This document shows, one piece after another, positions 51,921-60,081 of a DNA stretch of 64,000 nt. Below the pieces are notes generated by a model, which saw nothing but the letters and a program-made list of their open reading frames with translations, was not told the DNA's origin and made no database searches. How positions within the stretch are numbered: position 1 is the stretch's first letter; each line of letters begins with the position of its first letter. Made by a program: the position numbers and the translations under genes. Origin of the DNA: Streptomyces indicus (GTDB taxonomy: Bacteria > Actinomycetota > Actinomycetes > Streptomycetales > Streptomycetaceae); NCBI RefSeq assembly GCF_900100315.1, contig NZ_FNFF01000007.1, forward strand, positions 202,750-266,749, read 5' to 3'.

Positions 51921-52856
51921 TCAGACGGGAAGCGCCCGCCGCGCAGCCTCCCCCGTAAGCTCCCCGCTCCTCTCCCGCGCCGCCGCACGCGCCGCCGCCG
52001 CGAAGGCCTGGAGCGCGCCGGTGTGGTTCCCGGCCCGCCACACCAGGCCGTACCCGACGGGATCCGCATCGACGAACGGGACGTACGCGATGCCCGGCCG
52101 CGCGTAGTACGTCCGCGTGTGCGCGGCCGTGAACAGCGCGCCCCGGCCGCCCGCGACCAGCATCAGCGCCTCCTGCATGTTGGTCACCGCGGGCCCACGC
52201 GCGATCGGCAGCCCGCCAGGGGTGTGCGCGGGCGCCTGGAGCTCCTGCCAGTAATCCGGCACGTCGCCGTCGATGGTGAGCAGCGGCACGTCCGCCAGGT
52301 CCTCCATGGAGACCGCGTCCCGCACGGCGAGCGGATGCGAGGAGGGCACCGCGAGCACCCGCTCCTCGGCGAACAGCTGCGGTCCGCCGCCGAGATCGTC
52401 CTCGCGTACGGGAAGCTCCTGCAACTGCACGTCGAACTCCCCGCGGCGCAGCTGCCCGTACGGATCGGTCAGCGGGACCTCGCAGATCTCCACCGCGAGC
52501 CCGGGGTGGCTGACCCGCAGTGCCTCGGTCGCCTTGAGGACGATCTCACCGGTCAGCGGCGTGGAGAACCCGACGTGCAGCACGGTGTCGATGCCGCGGG
52601 CGGTGGCGACGGCGCGGGCGAGCGCGGCCTGCATCGCGCGGTGGTGCGGCTCCAGGTCGGCCCGCAGCTGCCGGCCCAGTGAGGTCAGGGCCACGCGGCG
52701 CGAGGTCCGTACGAACAAGGGGGCGCCGACCCGCCGCTCCAGGCGCTGCACCAGCTGGCTGACCCGGGCCCGCGAGAGCCGCATGCGCTCCGCCGTCCGG
52801 CCGAAGTGCAGCTCTTCGGCGAGCAGCAGGAAGACCTCGACCTCGTCGCGTTCCAT
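51921..52856 (-). CDS. LysR-family regulator
   Basis: A 311-residue LysR-type protein with N-terminal winged helix (VEVFLLLAEELHFGRTAERMRLSRARVSQLVQRLERRVGAPLF) and a C-terminal PBP2-like effector domain (VLHVGFSTPLTGEI, LDVQLQELPVREDDL-like). It faces the MFS exporter across 158 bp carrying a palindrome, the typical position for control of its neighbour. It lies between the NTF2-like gene and folB, a spot where Streptomyces genomes usually lack an insertion, as I recall. Confidence 0.9.
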   Translation of the reverse strand: MERDEVEVFLLLAEELHFGRTAERMRLSRARVSQLVQRLERRVGAPLFVRTSRRVALTSLGRQLRADLEPHHRAMQAALARAVATARGIDTVLHVGFSTPLTGEIVLKATEALRVSHPGLAVEICEVPLTDPYGQLRRGEFDVQLQELPVREDDLGGGPQLFAEERVLAVPSSHPLAVRDAVSMEDLADVPLLTIDGDVPDYWQELQAPAHTPGGLPIARGPAVTNMQEALMLVAGGRGALFTAAHTRTYYARPGIAYVPFVDADPVGYGLVWRAGNHTGALQAFAAAARAAARERSGELTGEAARRALPV

Positions 52857-52964
52857 CGATTCCCCCAGGTGAACCGGGCCGCCCCGGGCCCGTCCCCGGA
52901 TCGGTAAGCGTGGTTGAACGAACGTCGAGTTCTTCGCCGTTGTTCCCGCCCGGCACCCCGGCGG

Positions 52965-52990
52965 AAGGTGGTTGCACTCTCAACCACCTT
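52965..52990. promoter_or_regulatory. 26-bp operator between LysR and MFS genes
   Basis: AAGGTGGTTG (52965-52974) and CAACCACCTT (52981-52990) are perfect complements around CACTCT. The core GTTGCACTCTCAAC lies just before the MFS start (25 bp) and about 110 bp from lysR. Confidence 0.7.
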
Positions 52991-53014
52991 TCCTGCTCCA
53001 GGAGTTGATCCGCC

Positions 53015-54490
53015 ATGCCTGCCACCAGTCCGCCGAAGAGCCCGTCCGCCTCGCTCGGCGCCCGCGAATGGGGCGTGCTGCTCGTCCTGTGCGGCGCGAT
53101 CTTCCTCGAGGGCATCGACGTGGCCATGCTCAACGTGGCCCTGCCCGCCATCCGCGCCGACCTCGGCCTGTCCACCGGCTCCCTCCAGTGGGTCATGAGC
53201 GCCTACGTCCTCGGATACGGAGGCTTCATGCTGGTCGGCGGACGCGCGGCCGACCTCTTCGGGCGGCGCAGGATGTTCGTGTTCTGGCTGACGGTGTTCC
53301 TGCTCTTCTCCGGCCTCGGCGGCTTCGCCACGGACGGCTGGATGCTGATCACCGCCCGCTTCGTCACCGGGGTCGCCGCCGCCTTCATGACCCCGGCCGG
53401 CCTGTCCATCATCACCACCGGCTTCGCCGAGGGTCCGCAGCGCAACAAGGCGCTGCTCGTCTACTCCGGCACGGGCGCGGGCGGCTTCTCCATCGGCCTG
53501 GTCGTGGGCGGGCTGCTCGCCTCGGCCGACTGGCGCTGGGTGTTCTTCGCGCCGGTGGTGCTCTCCGCGCTGATCCTGGTGGCGGCGCTGGCCCTCGTAC
53601 CGAAGGCGCCGCGCCCCGACCGCACCGGCCAGAGCCTCGACCTGGCCGGCGGCCTCGCCGTCACCGCGGCGATCCTGCTCCTGGTGCTCGGCGTCGAGCG
53701 CGCGAGCCACACCTCGGCCGCCTGGACCGCGGGCACGCTCGGCGCGGGCCTCGCCGCCCTCGCCGCGTTCGCCGCCGTCGAGCGCCGGGCCGCGGCGCCC
53801 CTGGTCCGTATGGGCATCTTCCGCAACGCCGAGCTCGTACGGGCCAACGCGGCCGGACTGCTCTTCGCCGCCGGGTTCTTCGGCTTCCAGTTCCTGGTGG
53901 TCCTCTACCTCCAGGAGCTGCGCGGCTGGTCCACCCTGGAGACCAGCTTCGCGATGGTCGTCGTGGGCATCGACGCGATCCTCGCGCCGACCCTGGTGCC
54001 CCGCCTGGTCACCCGCTTCGGCAACGCCCGCCTGATCCTCGCCGGACTGCTCGTGACCTCCACGTCGTACGCCCTGTTCCTGCCGCTCGGCGCCGACTGG
54101 ACCTACCTGGCCATGTTCCCGAGCCTGCTGCTGCTCGGCATCGCGTTCGCGCTGACGTACGGCCCGCTCACCATCGTCGCCACCGAGGGCGTGGCGGAGG
54201 AGGAGCAGGGCCTCGCGGGCGGGCTGCTCTACACCTCGTTCCAGTTCGGTGCGGCCCTCGGCCTCTCGGCGGCCGCGGCCGTCAACGTGGCCGCCACGGC
54301 GTCGACTTCACCGGCCGCCCTGCTCGACGGCTACCGGGCGGCCCTGTGGGTGCCGCTGGCGGCGGCCCTGCTCGCCACGGCCGTGAGCGTCTTCGGCGTA
54401 CGCCGCTCCGCCGCCGGCCGGGTGATCGGCGGGGGCGACGACACGGCGGCTCCCGACCGCACGACCGAACAACTCCCCACCGCCCACTGA
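53015..54490 (+). CDS. DHA2-type MFS exporter
   Basis: A 491-residue transporter with about 14 helices; motif A GGRAADLFGRRRMF after TM2 and the TM5 segment GGFSIGLVVGGLLASADWRWVFF fit the DHA2 drug-exporter group. TM1 carries an acidic pair EGIDVAMLNVALP. It is divergent from a LysR gene and followed in 33 bp by a flavin-fold protein, likely one transcript. The substrate is unknown; drug or metabolite export is the best guess. Confidence 0.88.
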   Translation: MPATSPPKSPSASLGAREWGVLLVLCGAIFLEGIDVAMLNVALPAIRADLGLSTGSLQWVMSAYVLGYGGFMLVGGRAADLFGRRRMFVFWLTVFLLFSGLGGFATDGWMLITARFVTGVAAAFMTPAGLSIITTGFAEGPQRNKALLVYSGTGAGGFSIGLVVGGLLASADWRWVFFAPVVLSALILVAALALVPKAPRPDRTGQSLDLAGGLAVTAAILLLVLGVERASHTSAAWTAGTLGAGLAALAAFAAVERRAAAPLVRMGIFRNAELVRANAAGLLFAAGFFGFQFLVVLYLQELRGWSTLETSFAMVVVGIDAILAPTLVPRLVTRFGNARLILAGLLVTSTSYALFLPLGADWTYLAMFPSLLLLGIAFALTYGPLTIVATEGVAEEEQGLAGGLLYTSFQFGAALGLSAAAAVNVAATASTSPAALLDGYRAALWVPLAAALLATAVSVFGVRRSAAGRVIGGGDDTAAPDRTTEQLPTAH

Positions 54491-54523
54491 CCCTTGCCCC
54501 GCCCCTGTTGAGGAGGACCTCCC

Positions 54524-55012
54524 GTGCCCACCACCAAAGCCGCCGGCTTCACCGACCTCCAGGACACGTTCTTCGCGTACATCCGCGAGATCAAGTACGC
54601 CACGATGATCACGCTCGACCGCAGGAACCGCCCGCGCGCCCGGGTCCTGTTCCCCGTCTGGGAGGTGGTGGACGGCCGCCCCGTCGGCTGGCTCGCGGTG
54701 TACCGCACGCCCGTCAAGACGGCGCACCTCGCCCACAGCCCGCACACCACCTACTCGTACTGGAGCCCCCGCCAGAACACCGTCCACGTCGACGCCCGCT
54801 CCACTTGGGACGAGGACCCGGCCGACAAGCTCCACGCCTGGGAGCTCTACCGGCGGGGCGGGCCGCCGGGAGTCGGGTACGACCCGGTGCACTACTGGCG
54901 GGGCGGCCCCGAGGACCCCGAATACCACGTGATCCGCATCGACCCGTGGCGCGTACAGCTGGTCCGCGGCTCGGACCTGAAGAGCACGATCTGGCAGGCG
55001 GAAGAGAACTGA
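54524..55012 (+). CDS. Pyridoxamine-phosphate-oxidase-like FMN-binding protein
   Basis: A 162-residue split-barrel protein: FTDLQDTFFAYIREIKYATMITLDRRNRPRARVLFPVWE, the PPOX-type flavin-binding strand pair, followed by TTYSYWSPRQNTVHVDARS and YHVIRIDPWRVQLV. No PdxH-specific motif exists, so it is a general FMN or F420-binding protein. GTG 54524 follows GAGGAGGACCTCCC. It is the last gene of the LysR/MFS module and is closed by a 13-bp-stem hairpin. Confidence 0.8.
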   Translation: MPTTKAAGFTDLQDTFFAYIREIKYATMITLDRRNRPRARVLFPVWEVVDGRPVGWLAVYRTPVKTAHLAHSPHTTYSYWSPRQNTVHVDARSTWDEDPADKLHAWELYRRGGPPGVGYDPVHYWRGGPEDPEYHVIRIDPWRVQLVRGSDLKSTIWQAEEN

Positions 55013-55050
55013 CATCCGCCGCGGCACACCTCCCGCGCCCCCTCGTGTCC

Positions 55051-55101
55051 CCCGCCGGAGTGGGCACCGGCCCGAAAAGGGTTGGTGTCCACTCCGGCGG
55101 G
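55051..55101. terminator. Terminator after the PPOX-like gene
   Basis: CCCGCCGGAGTGG (55051-55063) and CCACTCCGGCGGG (55089-55101) form a perfect 13-bp stem with a 25-nt loop. It separates the module from folB. Confidence 0.75.
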
Positions 55102-55275
55102 TAGGCGCCGCAACCAGCCGCCCGTAGTGCCCGGCCTTAGCACCACCCAGCCCACCTGTCCATAGCCCCCACGGGCGAGCACCGCCCTCACCCGAAGGTA
55201 GATTCGAAGGGGACTGGTGTGCCGACCGCACTCGGCTGCAGCCCGCCGAAACCGAGATGAGCAGGAGTGATTCGC

Positions 55276-55635
55276 GTGGACCGTGTCGCGCTGCGCGGCC
55301 TGAAGGCCCGTGGTCACCACGGCGTCTTCGCCCATGAACGCGAAGAGGGCCAGACCTTCATCGTGGACTTGGTGATGAGCCTGGACACCCGCTCGGCCGC
55401 CGCCGACGACGACCTGACGAAGACGGTGCACTACGGCGTGGTGGCCGAGGAGGTCGTGGCCGTCGTCGAGGGCGAGCCGGTCGACCTCATCGAGACGCTC
55501 GCCGAGCGGATCGCCCAGACCTGCCTGAAGCACGAGCCGGTCCAGGAGGTCGAGGTCGTCGTGCACAAGCCGGACGCCCCGATCACCGTGCCGTTCGACG
55601 ACGTGACGATCACGATCACCCGGAGCCGAGTATGA
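55276..55635 (+). CDS. folB: Dihydroneopterin aldolase FolB
   Basis: The 119-residue enzyme converts dihydroneopterin to hydroxymethyl-dihydropterin. It shows ALRGLKARGHHGVFAHEREEGQTFIVDLVM with the active-site Glu and the LIETLAERIAQTCL helix carrying the conserved Glu-Leu pair. GTG 55276 is preferred (AGGAG 8 nt upstream, and the protein has the standard length); GTG 55267 lies over the ribosome-binding site. It is coupled to folK by ATGA. Confidence 0.93.
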   Translation: MDRVALRGLKARGHHGVFAHEREEGQTFIVDLVMSLDTRSAAADDDLTKTVHYGVVAEEVVAVVEGEPVDLIETLAERIAQTCLKHEPVQEVEVVVHKPDAPITVPFDDVTITITRSRV

Positions 55636-56231
55636 ACAACGTGCAGAGCGACCCCACGGTCCAGCCCGTACCCGCCTCCGTCACGGCGCAGGTGGACGCA
55701 GCCGACACCACGCTGCAGAACCCCAAATTCGCCGTGATCGCCCTCGGCTCCAACCTCGGCAACCGCCTGGAGACCCTCCAGGGCGCCGTGGACGCCCTCG
55801 AGGACACCCCCGGTCTGCGCGTGAAGGCCGTCTCGCCCGTGTACGAGACGGAGCCCTGGGGCGTCGAGCCCGGCTCGCAGCCGAGCTACTTCAACGCGGT
55901 GCTCGTCGTGAAGACCACGCTGCCGCCCTCCTCGCTCCTGGAGCGCGCCCACGCCGTCGAGGAGGCCTTCCACCGCGTACGCGACGAGCGCTGGGGCCCG
56001 CGCACCATCGACGTGGACATCGTGGCCTACCAGGACGTCGTCTCCGACGACCCGCAGCTCACCCTGCCGCACCCGCGCGCCCACCAGCGCGCCTTCGTGC
56101 TCGCCCCCTGGCACGACGTGGACCCCGAGGCCGTCGTGCCCGGCCACGGCCCGGTCGCCCAGCTCCTCGCCGCCGTGACGCGCGAGGGCGTGGCCCCGCG
56201 CGCCGATCTGGAACTGCGGCTGCCCGAGTAA
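55632..56231 (+). CDS. folK: Hydroxymethyl-dihydropterin pyrophosphokinase FolK
   Basis: The 199-residue kinase transfers pyrophosphate from ATP to hydroxymethyl-dihydropterin. Motifs are VIALGSNLGNRLETLQGAV, VSPVYETEPWG, SYFNAVLVV and WGPRTIDVDIVAYQDV with the metal-binding DVD-type pair, and HPRAHQRAFVLAP. An extra 30-residue N-terminus precedes the catalytic domain. It overlaps folB and precedes DUF3180. Confidence 0.95.
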   Translation: MNNVQSDPTVQPVPASVTAQVDAADTTLQNPKFAVIALGSNLGNRLETLQGAVDALEDTPGLRVKAVSPVYETEPWGVEPGSQPSYFNAVLVVKTTLPPSSLLERAHAVEEAFHRVRDERWGPRTIDVDIVAYQDVVSDDPQLTLPHPRAHQRAFVLAPWHDVDPEAVVPGHGPVAQLLAAVTREGVAPRADLELRLPE

Positions 56232-56362
56232 TCGTTAAGGTCTAACGGGCCCGGGTACGAGGGCCCGCGGGCTCCCATCCGAGAGCCCGGGGCTCCCTGC
56301 GCGGGGCCACTCGGACCGTACGAGGGCGGGACCACCCCGCCCCTGTGGAGGCGAACGCACTC

Positions 56363-56848
56363 GTGAAGCAGCTGCGCATCAGGACCCTGGCGGGCCTCTT
56401 CGTGGTCGCCGGCGTCCTGTCCTGGGCCCTGGCCAAGCTGCTGGTCGCACGGGACTCGCTCGGCACCCTGCCGAGCGTCCCGCTGGCCGCCCCCATCGTG
56501 CTCGCGGTCATCGCGGCCGCCATCCTGGCCACGGCCCTCTCGCTCCGCTCCCGCCTGCGCGCCCAGCGCGACCGCGTTCCGGGCGCGAAGGGCGTGGAGC
56601 CCCTCATGGCCGCCCGCGCGGTGGTCTTCGGCCAGGCGAGCGCCCTGGTCTCGGCCCTGGTCAGCGGGGTCTACGGCGGGGTCGGCGTCTTCCTCCTCGC
56701 CCACCTGGACGTCCCGGCCCGCCGCGACCAGGCCATCTATGCGGCCTTCGCGGTGGTGGCCGGCATCGCCGTGGTGGCGGCGGCGCTGTTCCTTGAGCGC
56801 GTCTGCAAGCTCCCCGAGGACGACGACACCCAGGGCGCGCCCGCCTAG
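56363..56848 (+). CDS. DUF3180 membrane protein
   Basis: A 161-residue protein with four hydrophobic helices (LAGLFVVAGVLSWALAKLLV, APIVLAVIAAAILATALSL, VVFGQASALVSALVSGVYGG, AAFAVVAGIAVVAAALFLE). It is the standard partner following folK in actinobacteria (Rv3605c family) and its function is unknown. GTG 56363 has GGAGG about 12 nt upstream; GTG 56345 would extend it by six residues. A 24-bp perfect hairpin follows. Confidence 0.85.
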   Translation: MKQLRIRTLAGLFVVAGVLSWALAKLLVARDSLGTLPSVPLAAPIVLAVIAAAILATALSLRSRLRAQRDRVPGAKGVEPLMAARAVVFGQASALVSALVSGVYGGVGVFLLAHLDVPARRDQAIYAAFAVVAGIAVVAAALFLERVCKLPEDDDTQGAPA

Positions 56849-56861
56849 CCTCTTCTCCGCC

Positions 56862-56913
56862 CGTATACGAGGAGGGCGCGGCATCCTGGGATGCCGCGCC
56901 CTCCTCGTATACG
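56862..56913. terminator. 24-bp perfect hairpin between DUF3180 and folE
   Basis: Arms 56862-56885 (CGTATACGAGGAGGGCGCGG...) and 56890-56913 are exact complements with a four-base loop, CTGG. It lies between the stops of two convergent genes, 13 bp after DUF3180 and 6 bp before folE. It is far longer than neighbouring stems and probably works in both directions. Confidence 0.9.
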
Positions 56914-56919
56914 CCCTGG

Positions 56920-57525
56920 TCAGCGCGCCATGATCAGACTCATCGCCTCGGCCCGCGTCGCCGGGTCGCGCAGCTGCCCGCGCACCGCCGACGTCAGCGT
57001 CTTCGCCCCCGGCTTGCGCACCCCGCGCATCGTCATGCACATGTGCTCGCACTCGACGACCACGATCACCCCGCGCGGCTCCAGGATCTCCATCAGGGAG
57101 TCGGCGATCTGCGTGGTCAGCCGCTCCTGCACCTGCGGCCGCCGCGCGTAGACGTCCACAAGCCGGGCGAGCTTCGACAGGCCGGTGATCTTGCCGTCGG
57201 TGGACGGGATGTACCCGACGTGCGCGACCCCGTGGAAGGGCACGAGGTGGTGCTCGCAGGAGCTCATCACCTCGATGTCCTTCACGAGCACCATCTCGTC
57301 GTGCCCGAGGTCGAACGTCGTGGTCAGGACGTCCTCGGGCTTCTGCCACAGGCCCGCGAATATCTCCCGGTACGCCCGCGCCACCCGCGCCGGCGTCTCG
57401 AGCAGGCCCTCGCGGTCCGGGTCCTCGCCGACCGCGATGAGCAGTTCGCGTACGGCGTTCTCGGCGCGCTTCTCGTCGAACTCGCCGATCTTGGACGCGC
57501 CGTCCAGCGTCACCGGGTCGGTCAT
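56920..57525 (-). CDS. folE: GTP cyclohydrolase I FolE
   Basis: The 201-residue enzyme opens folate synthesis from GTP. It shows VLVKDIEVMSSCEHHLVPFHGVAHVGYIP and GLSKLARLVDVYARRPQVQERLTTQIAD, and the zinc ligands Cys (SSCEHH), His and Cys (ECEHMCM) of the Zn-dependent type I class. Its strand is opposite to the folB-folK genes it converges on. The ATG at 57525 is preceded by an intergenic hairpin-rich region. Confidence 0.95.
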   Translation of the reverse strand: MTDPVTLDGASKIGEFDEKRAENAVRELLIAVGEDPDREGLLETPARVARAYREIFAGLWQKPEDVLTTTFDLGHDEMVLVKDIEVMSSCEHHLVPFHGVAHVGYIPSTDGKITGLSKLARLVDVYARRPQVQERLTTQIADSLMEILEPRGVIVVVECEHMCMTMRGVRKPGAKTLTSAVRGQLRDPATRAEAMSLIMAR

Positions 57526-57581
57526 CTGTGCCTCGTTCCTGTACGTCGCCCTCGGGCCCTGCCGGGCAGCCACTCTGGCGC

Positions 57582-57626
57582 CCTCCCCCGAGCTCTCGAC
57601 TCGTTCGAGCTGGGGGCGCCCCCAGC
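57582..57626. repeat. Possible dispersed Streptomyces palindromic element
   Basis: CTCCCCCGAGCTCTCGACTC...TTCGAGCTGGGGG ending in the 18-bp palindrome GCTGGGGGCGCCCCCAGC (57609-57626) resembles a repeat I recall as scattered between Streptomyces genes. It is upstream of folE; copy number cannot be tested here. Confidence 0.45.
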
Positions 57627-57638
57627 GGGCATACGGAA

Positions 57639-57679
57639 ATGCCGCGCCCCCCAAGGCTAAAACCTGGGGGGCGCGGCAT
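57639..57679 (-). terminator. Hairpin between ftsH and folE
   Basis: ATGCCGCGCCCCCCAAGG (57639-57656) pairs with CCTGGGGGGCGCGGCAT (57663-57679) apart from a one-base bulge. It follows ftsH by 45 bp and shares GCGCGGCAT with the hairpin on the other side of folE. Confidence 0.7.
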
Positions 57680-57723
57680 CCATTCCGGGCCTGCTGAGGC
57701 CGCCGGGGCGGCCGCTCGCAGGG

Positions 57724-59781
57724 TCACGCCTCGGGGCGGTCCTCCGGGGCGGGCGCCGGGGCCTTGTTCAGCTCCGGCGTGGCCGTCTCGGTGGCGGTGA
57801 CCGCGGGGGTCGCGCCATTGGCACCGTTGGTCAGCGAGAGCTCGCGGGGCGAGAGCACCGGGGGTCGCGTCGAGGGCGTACGTCGGGCGGAACCGGTCCA
57901 CGCGGGGCGGGCCGGACGCTTGACGATCGGCGCGAAGATCTCGGCGATCTCCTCCTTGTTGAGCGTCTCCTTCTCCAGGAGCGCGAGGACCAGGTTGTCG
58001 AGAACGTCACGGTTCTCGACCAGGATCTCCCAGGCCTCGTTGTGCGCGGTCTCGATGAGCTTCTTGACCTCTTCGTCGACCAGCGCCGCGACCTCTTCCG
58101 AGTAGTCGCGCTGGTGCGCCATCTCCCGGCCGAGGAACGGTTCGGTGTTGTCGCCGCCGAACTTGATGGCGCCGAGCCGCTCGGTCATGCCGTACTGCGT
58201 GACCATCGCGCGGGCCGTGGCGGTGGCCTTCTCGATGTCGTTGGCAGCACCGGTGGTCGGGTCGTGGAAGACGAGCTCCTCGGCCGCGCGCCCGCCCAGC
58301 ATGTACGCGAGCTGGTCGAGCATCTCGTTGCGCGTGGTCGAGTACTTGTCCTCGTCCGGCAGCACCATCGTGTAGCCCAGAGCACGGCCTCTCGAGAGGA
58401 TCGTGATCTTGTGGACCGGGTCGGAGTTCGGCGAAGCCGCCGCGACCAGGGCGTGCCCGCCCTCGTGGTACGCGGTGATCTTCTTCTCCTTGTCCGACAT
58501 GATCCGGGTCCGCTTCTGCGGGCCCGCGACCACACGGTCGATCGCCTCGTCCAGCATCTGGTTGTCGATCAGCTTCTTGTCCGAGCGGGCCGTGAGGAGC
58601 GCGGCCTCGTTCAGGACGTTGGACAGATCGGCACCGGTGAAGCCGGGGGTGCGGCGGGCGACGGCCGAGAGGTCGACGTCCGGGGCGACCGGCTTGCCCT
58701 TCTGGTGGACCTTGAGGATCTCCAGACGGCCCTGCATGTCCGGGCGGTCCACCGCGATCTGGCGGTCGAAACGGCCGGGGCGAAGCAGCGCCGGGTCGAG
58801 GATGTCGGGCCGGTTGGTGGCGGCGATCAGGATGACGCCGCCCTTCACGTCGAAGCCGTCCATCTCGACGAGCAGCTGGTTGAGGGTCTGCTCGCGCTCG
58901 TCGTGACCGCCGCCGAGGCCGGCGCCGCGGTGGCGGCCGACCGCGTCGATCTCGTCGACGAAGACGATCGCCGGAGCATTCGCCTTCGCCTGCTCGAACA
59001 AGTCACGGACTCGGGAGGCACCGACACCGACGAACATCTCGACGAAGTCGGAACCCGAGATCGAGTAGAAGGGGACCCCCGCCTCACCGGCGACGGCGCG
59101 CGCGAGCAGCGTCTTACCGGTACCGGGCGGGCCGTAGAGCAGCACACCCTTGGGGATCTTGGCGCCGACGGCCTGGAACTTGGCCGGCTCCTGGAGGAAC
59201 TCCTTGATCTCGTGGAGCTCCTCGACGGCCTCGTCCGACCCGGCCACGTCCGCGAACGTGGTCTTCGGGGTGTCCTTGGTGATCAGCTTCGCCTTGGACT
59301 TCCCGAACTGCATGACGCGCGAGCCGCCGCCCTGCATCTGGTTCATCAGGAAGAGGAAGACGACGACGATCAGGACGAAGGGCAGCAGCGAGAGCAGGAT
59401 GCTGACGAACGGGTTCTGCTTGGAGGGCGAAACGGTGTAGCCCTCCTTGATGTCACCGTTCGCGTAGCTGTCCTGCAGCGTGTTGGCGATCTGGAAACCC
59501 TGGTCGCCGATGTAGCTGGCCTGGATCTTGGCGCTGCCGCCGTACTTGTCCTTGTCGGCGTCGCTGATGTTGTCCTTCAGCTCGACCTTGATGAGCTGCT
59601 CGTCACCGGTGGTGAGCTTGGCGCTCTGGACCTGCTTGTCCTTGATCGCCTGGTAGACCTGGCCGGTGTCCACTGTCTTGTAGCCGCCGGACGAGCCGAC
59701 GACCTGCATCAACACGACCACGGCGAGGACGGCCAGCACGATCCACATGACCGGCCCACGGAAGTATCGCTTCACGTCCAT
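57724..59781 (-). CDS. ftsH: Membrane AAA+ zinc protease FtsH
   Basis: The 685-residue protease starts with two membrane helices (VMWIVLAVLAVVVLMQVVG; SILLSLLPFVLIVVVFLFLM) flanking an extracytoplasmic domain. The AAA domain has GPPGTGKTLLARAVAGE, the pore motif FVEMFVGVGASRVRDL, Walker B IVFVDEIDAVGRHRG and second-region GRFDRQIAVDRPD; the protease has TAYHEGGHALV (HExxH type) and AANDIEKATATARAMV. A 60-residue disordered C-terminal tail (Ala/Thr/Pro) is actinobacterial. ATG 59781 is used by similarity; ATG 59817 would add 12 residues. Confidence 0.95.
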   Translation of the reverse strand: MDVKRYFRGPVMWIVLAVLAVVVLMQVVGSSGGYKTVDTGQVYQAIKDKQVQSAKLTTGDEQLIKVELKDNISDADKDKYGGSAKIQASYIGDQGFQIANTLQDSYANGDIKEGYTVSPSKQNPFVSILLSLLPFVLIVVVFLFLMNQMQGGGSRVMQFGKSKAKLITKDTPKTTFADVAGSDEAVEELHEIKEFLQEPAKFQAVGAKIPKGVLLYGPPGTGKTLLARAVAGEAGVPFYSISGSDFVEMFVGVGASRVRDLFEQAKANAPAIVFVDEIDAVGRHRGAGLGGGHDEREQTLNQLLVEMDGFDVKGGVILIAATNRPDILDPALLRPGRFDRQIAVDRPDMQGRLEILKVHQKGKPVAPDVDLSAVARRTPGFTGADLSNVLNEAALLTARSDKKLIDNQMLDEAIDRVVAGPQKRTRIMSDKEKKITAYHEGGHALVAAASPNSDPVHKITILSRGRALGYTMVLPDEDKYSTTRNEMLDQLAYMLGGRAAEELVFHDPTTGAANDIEKATATARAMVTQYGMTERLGAIKFGGDNTEPFLGREMAHQRDYSEEVAALVDEEVKKLIETAHNEAWEILVENRDVLDNLVLALLEKETLNKEEIAEIFAPIVKRPARPAWTGSARRTPSTRPPVLSPRELSLTNGANGATPAVTATETATPELNKAPAPAPEDRPEA

Positions 59782-60020
59782 CCATACGGAGCGGAGCCGC
59801 CCCGTCCCTCCTGCCATAGTGAGTTTGATAAGGCTTCAAAAAAGCTGTTCTTCGGACGGTACCCCAGCATTGTCACCCGACACGGCAGGGGACGGCCGGT
59901 AAACCCGCCTTCCCATGCTCCAACGCGGGGAATCGGGCGAGGGTTCCCGCCGCGAGAAGAGCGGGGCCCCAACGGCCGTACGGGGTACGGAAGCTCAGCC
60001 GCCGCGCACGGACGGCGCGA

Positions 60021-60081
60021 CCGGGGTCAGCCGCCGTAGACGTGCGGGGTACCCGGGGTCAGCCGCCGTAGACGTGCGGGG
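60021..60081 (-). repeat. 32-bp-period duplication of the hpt 3' end
   Basis: 29 identical base pairs occur at 60021-60049 and 60053-60081 (both start CCGGGGTCAGCCGCCGTAGA). The right copy carries the hpt stop and final HVYGG codons; the left copy lies past the stop. Confidence 0.88.

Noticed and set aside
59824..59840. TTTGA...TCAAA dyad upstream of ftsH as an operator
   Set aside because: Only five bases per arm, and it overlaps a possible promoter; too weak to assign.
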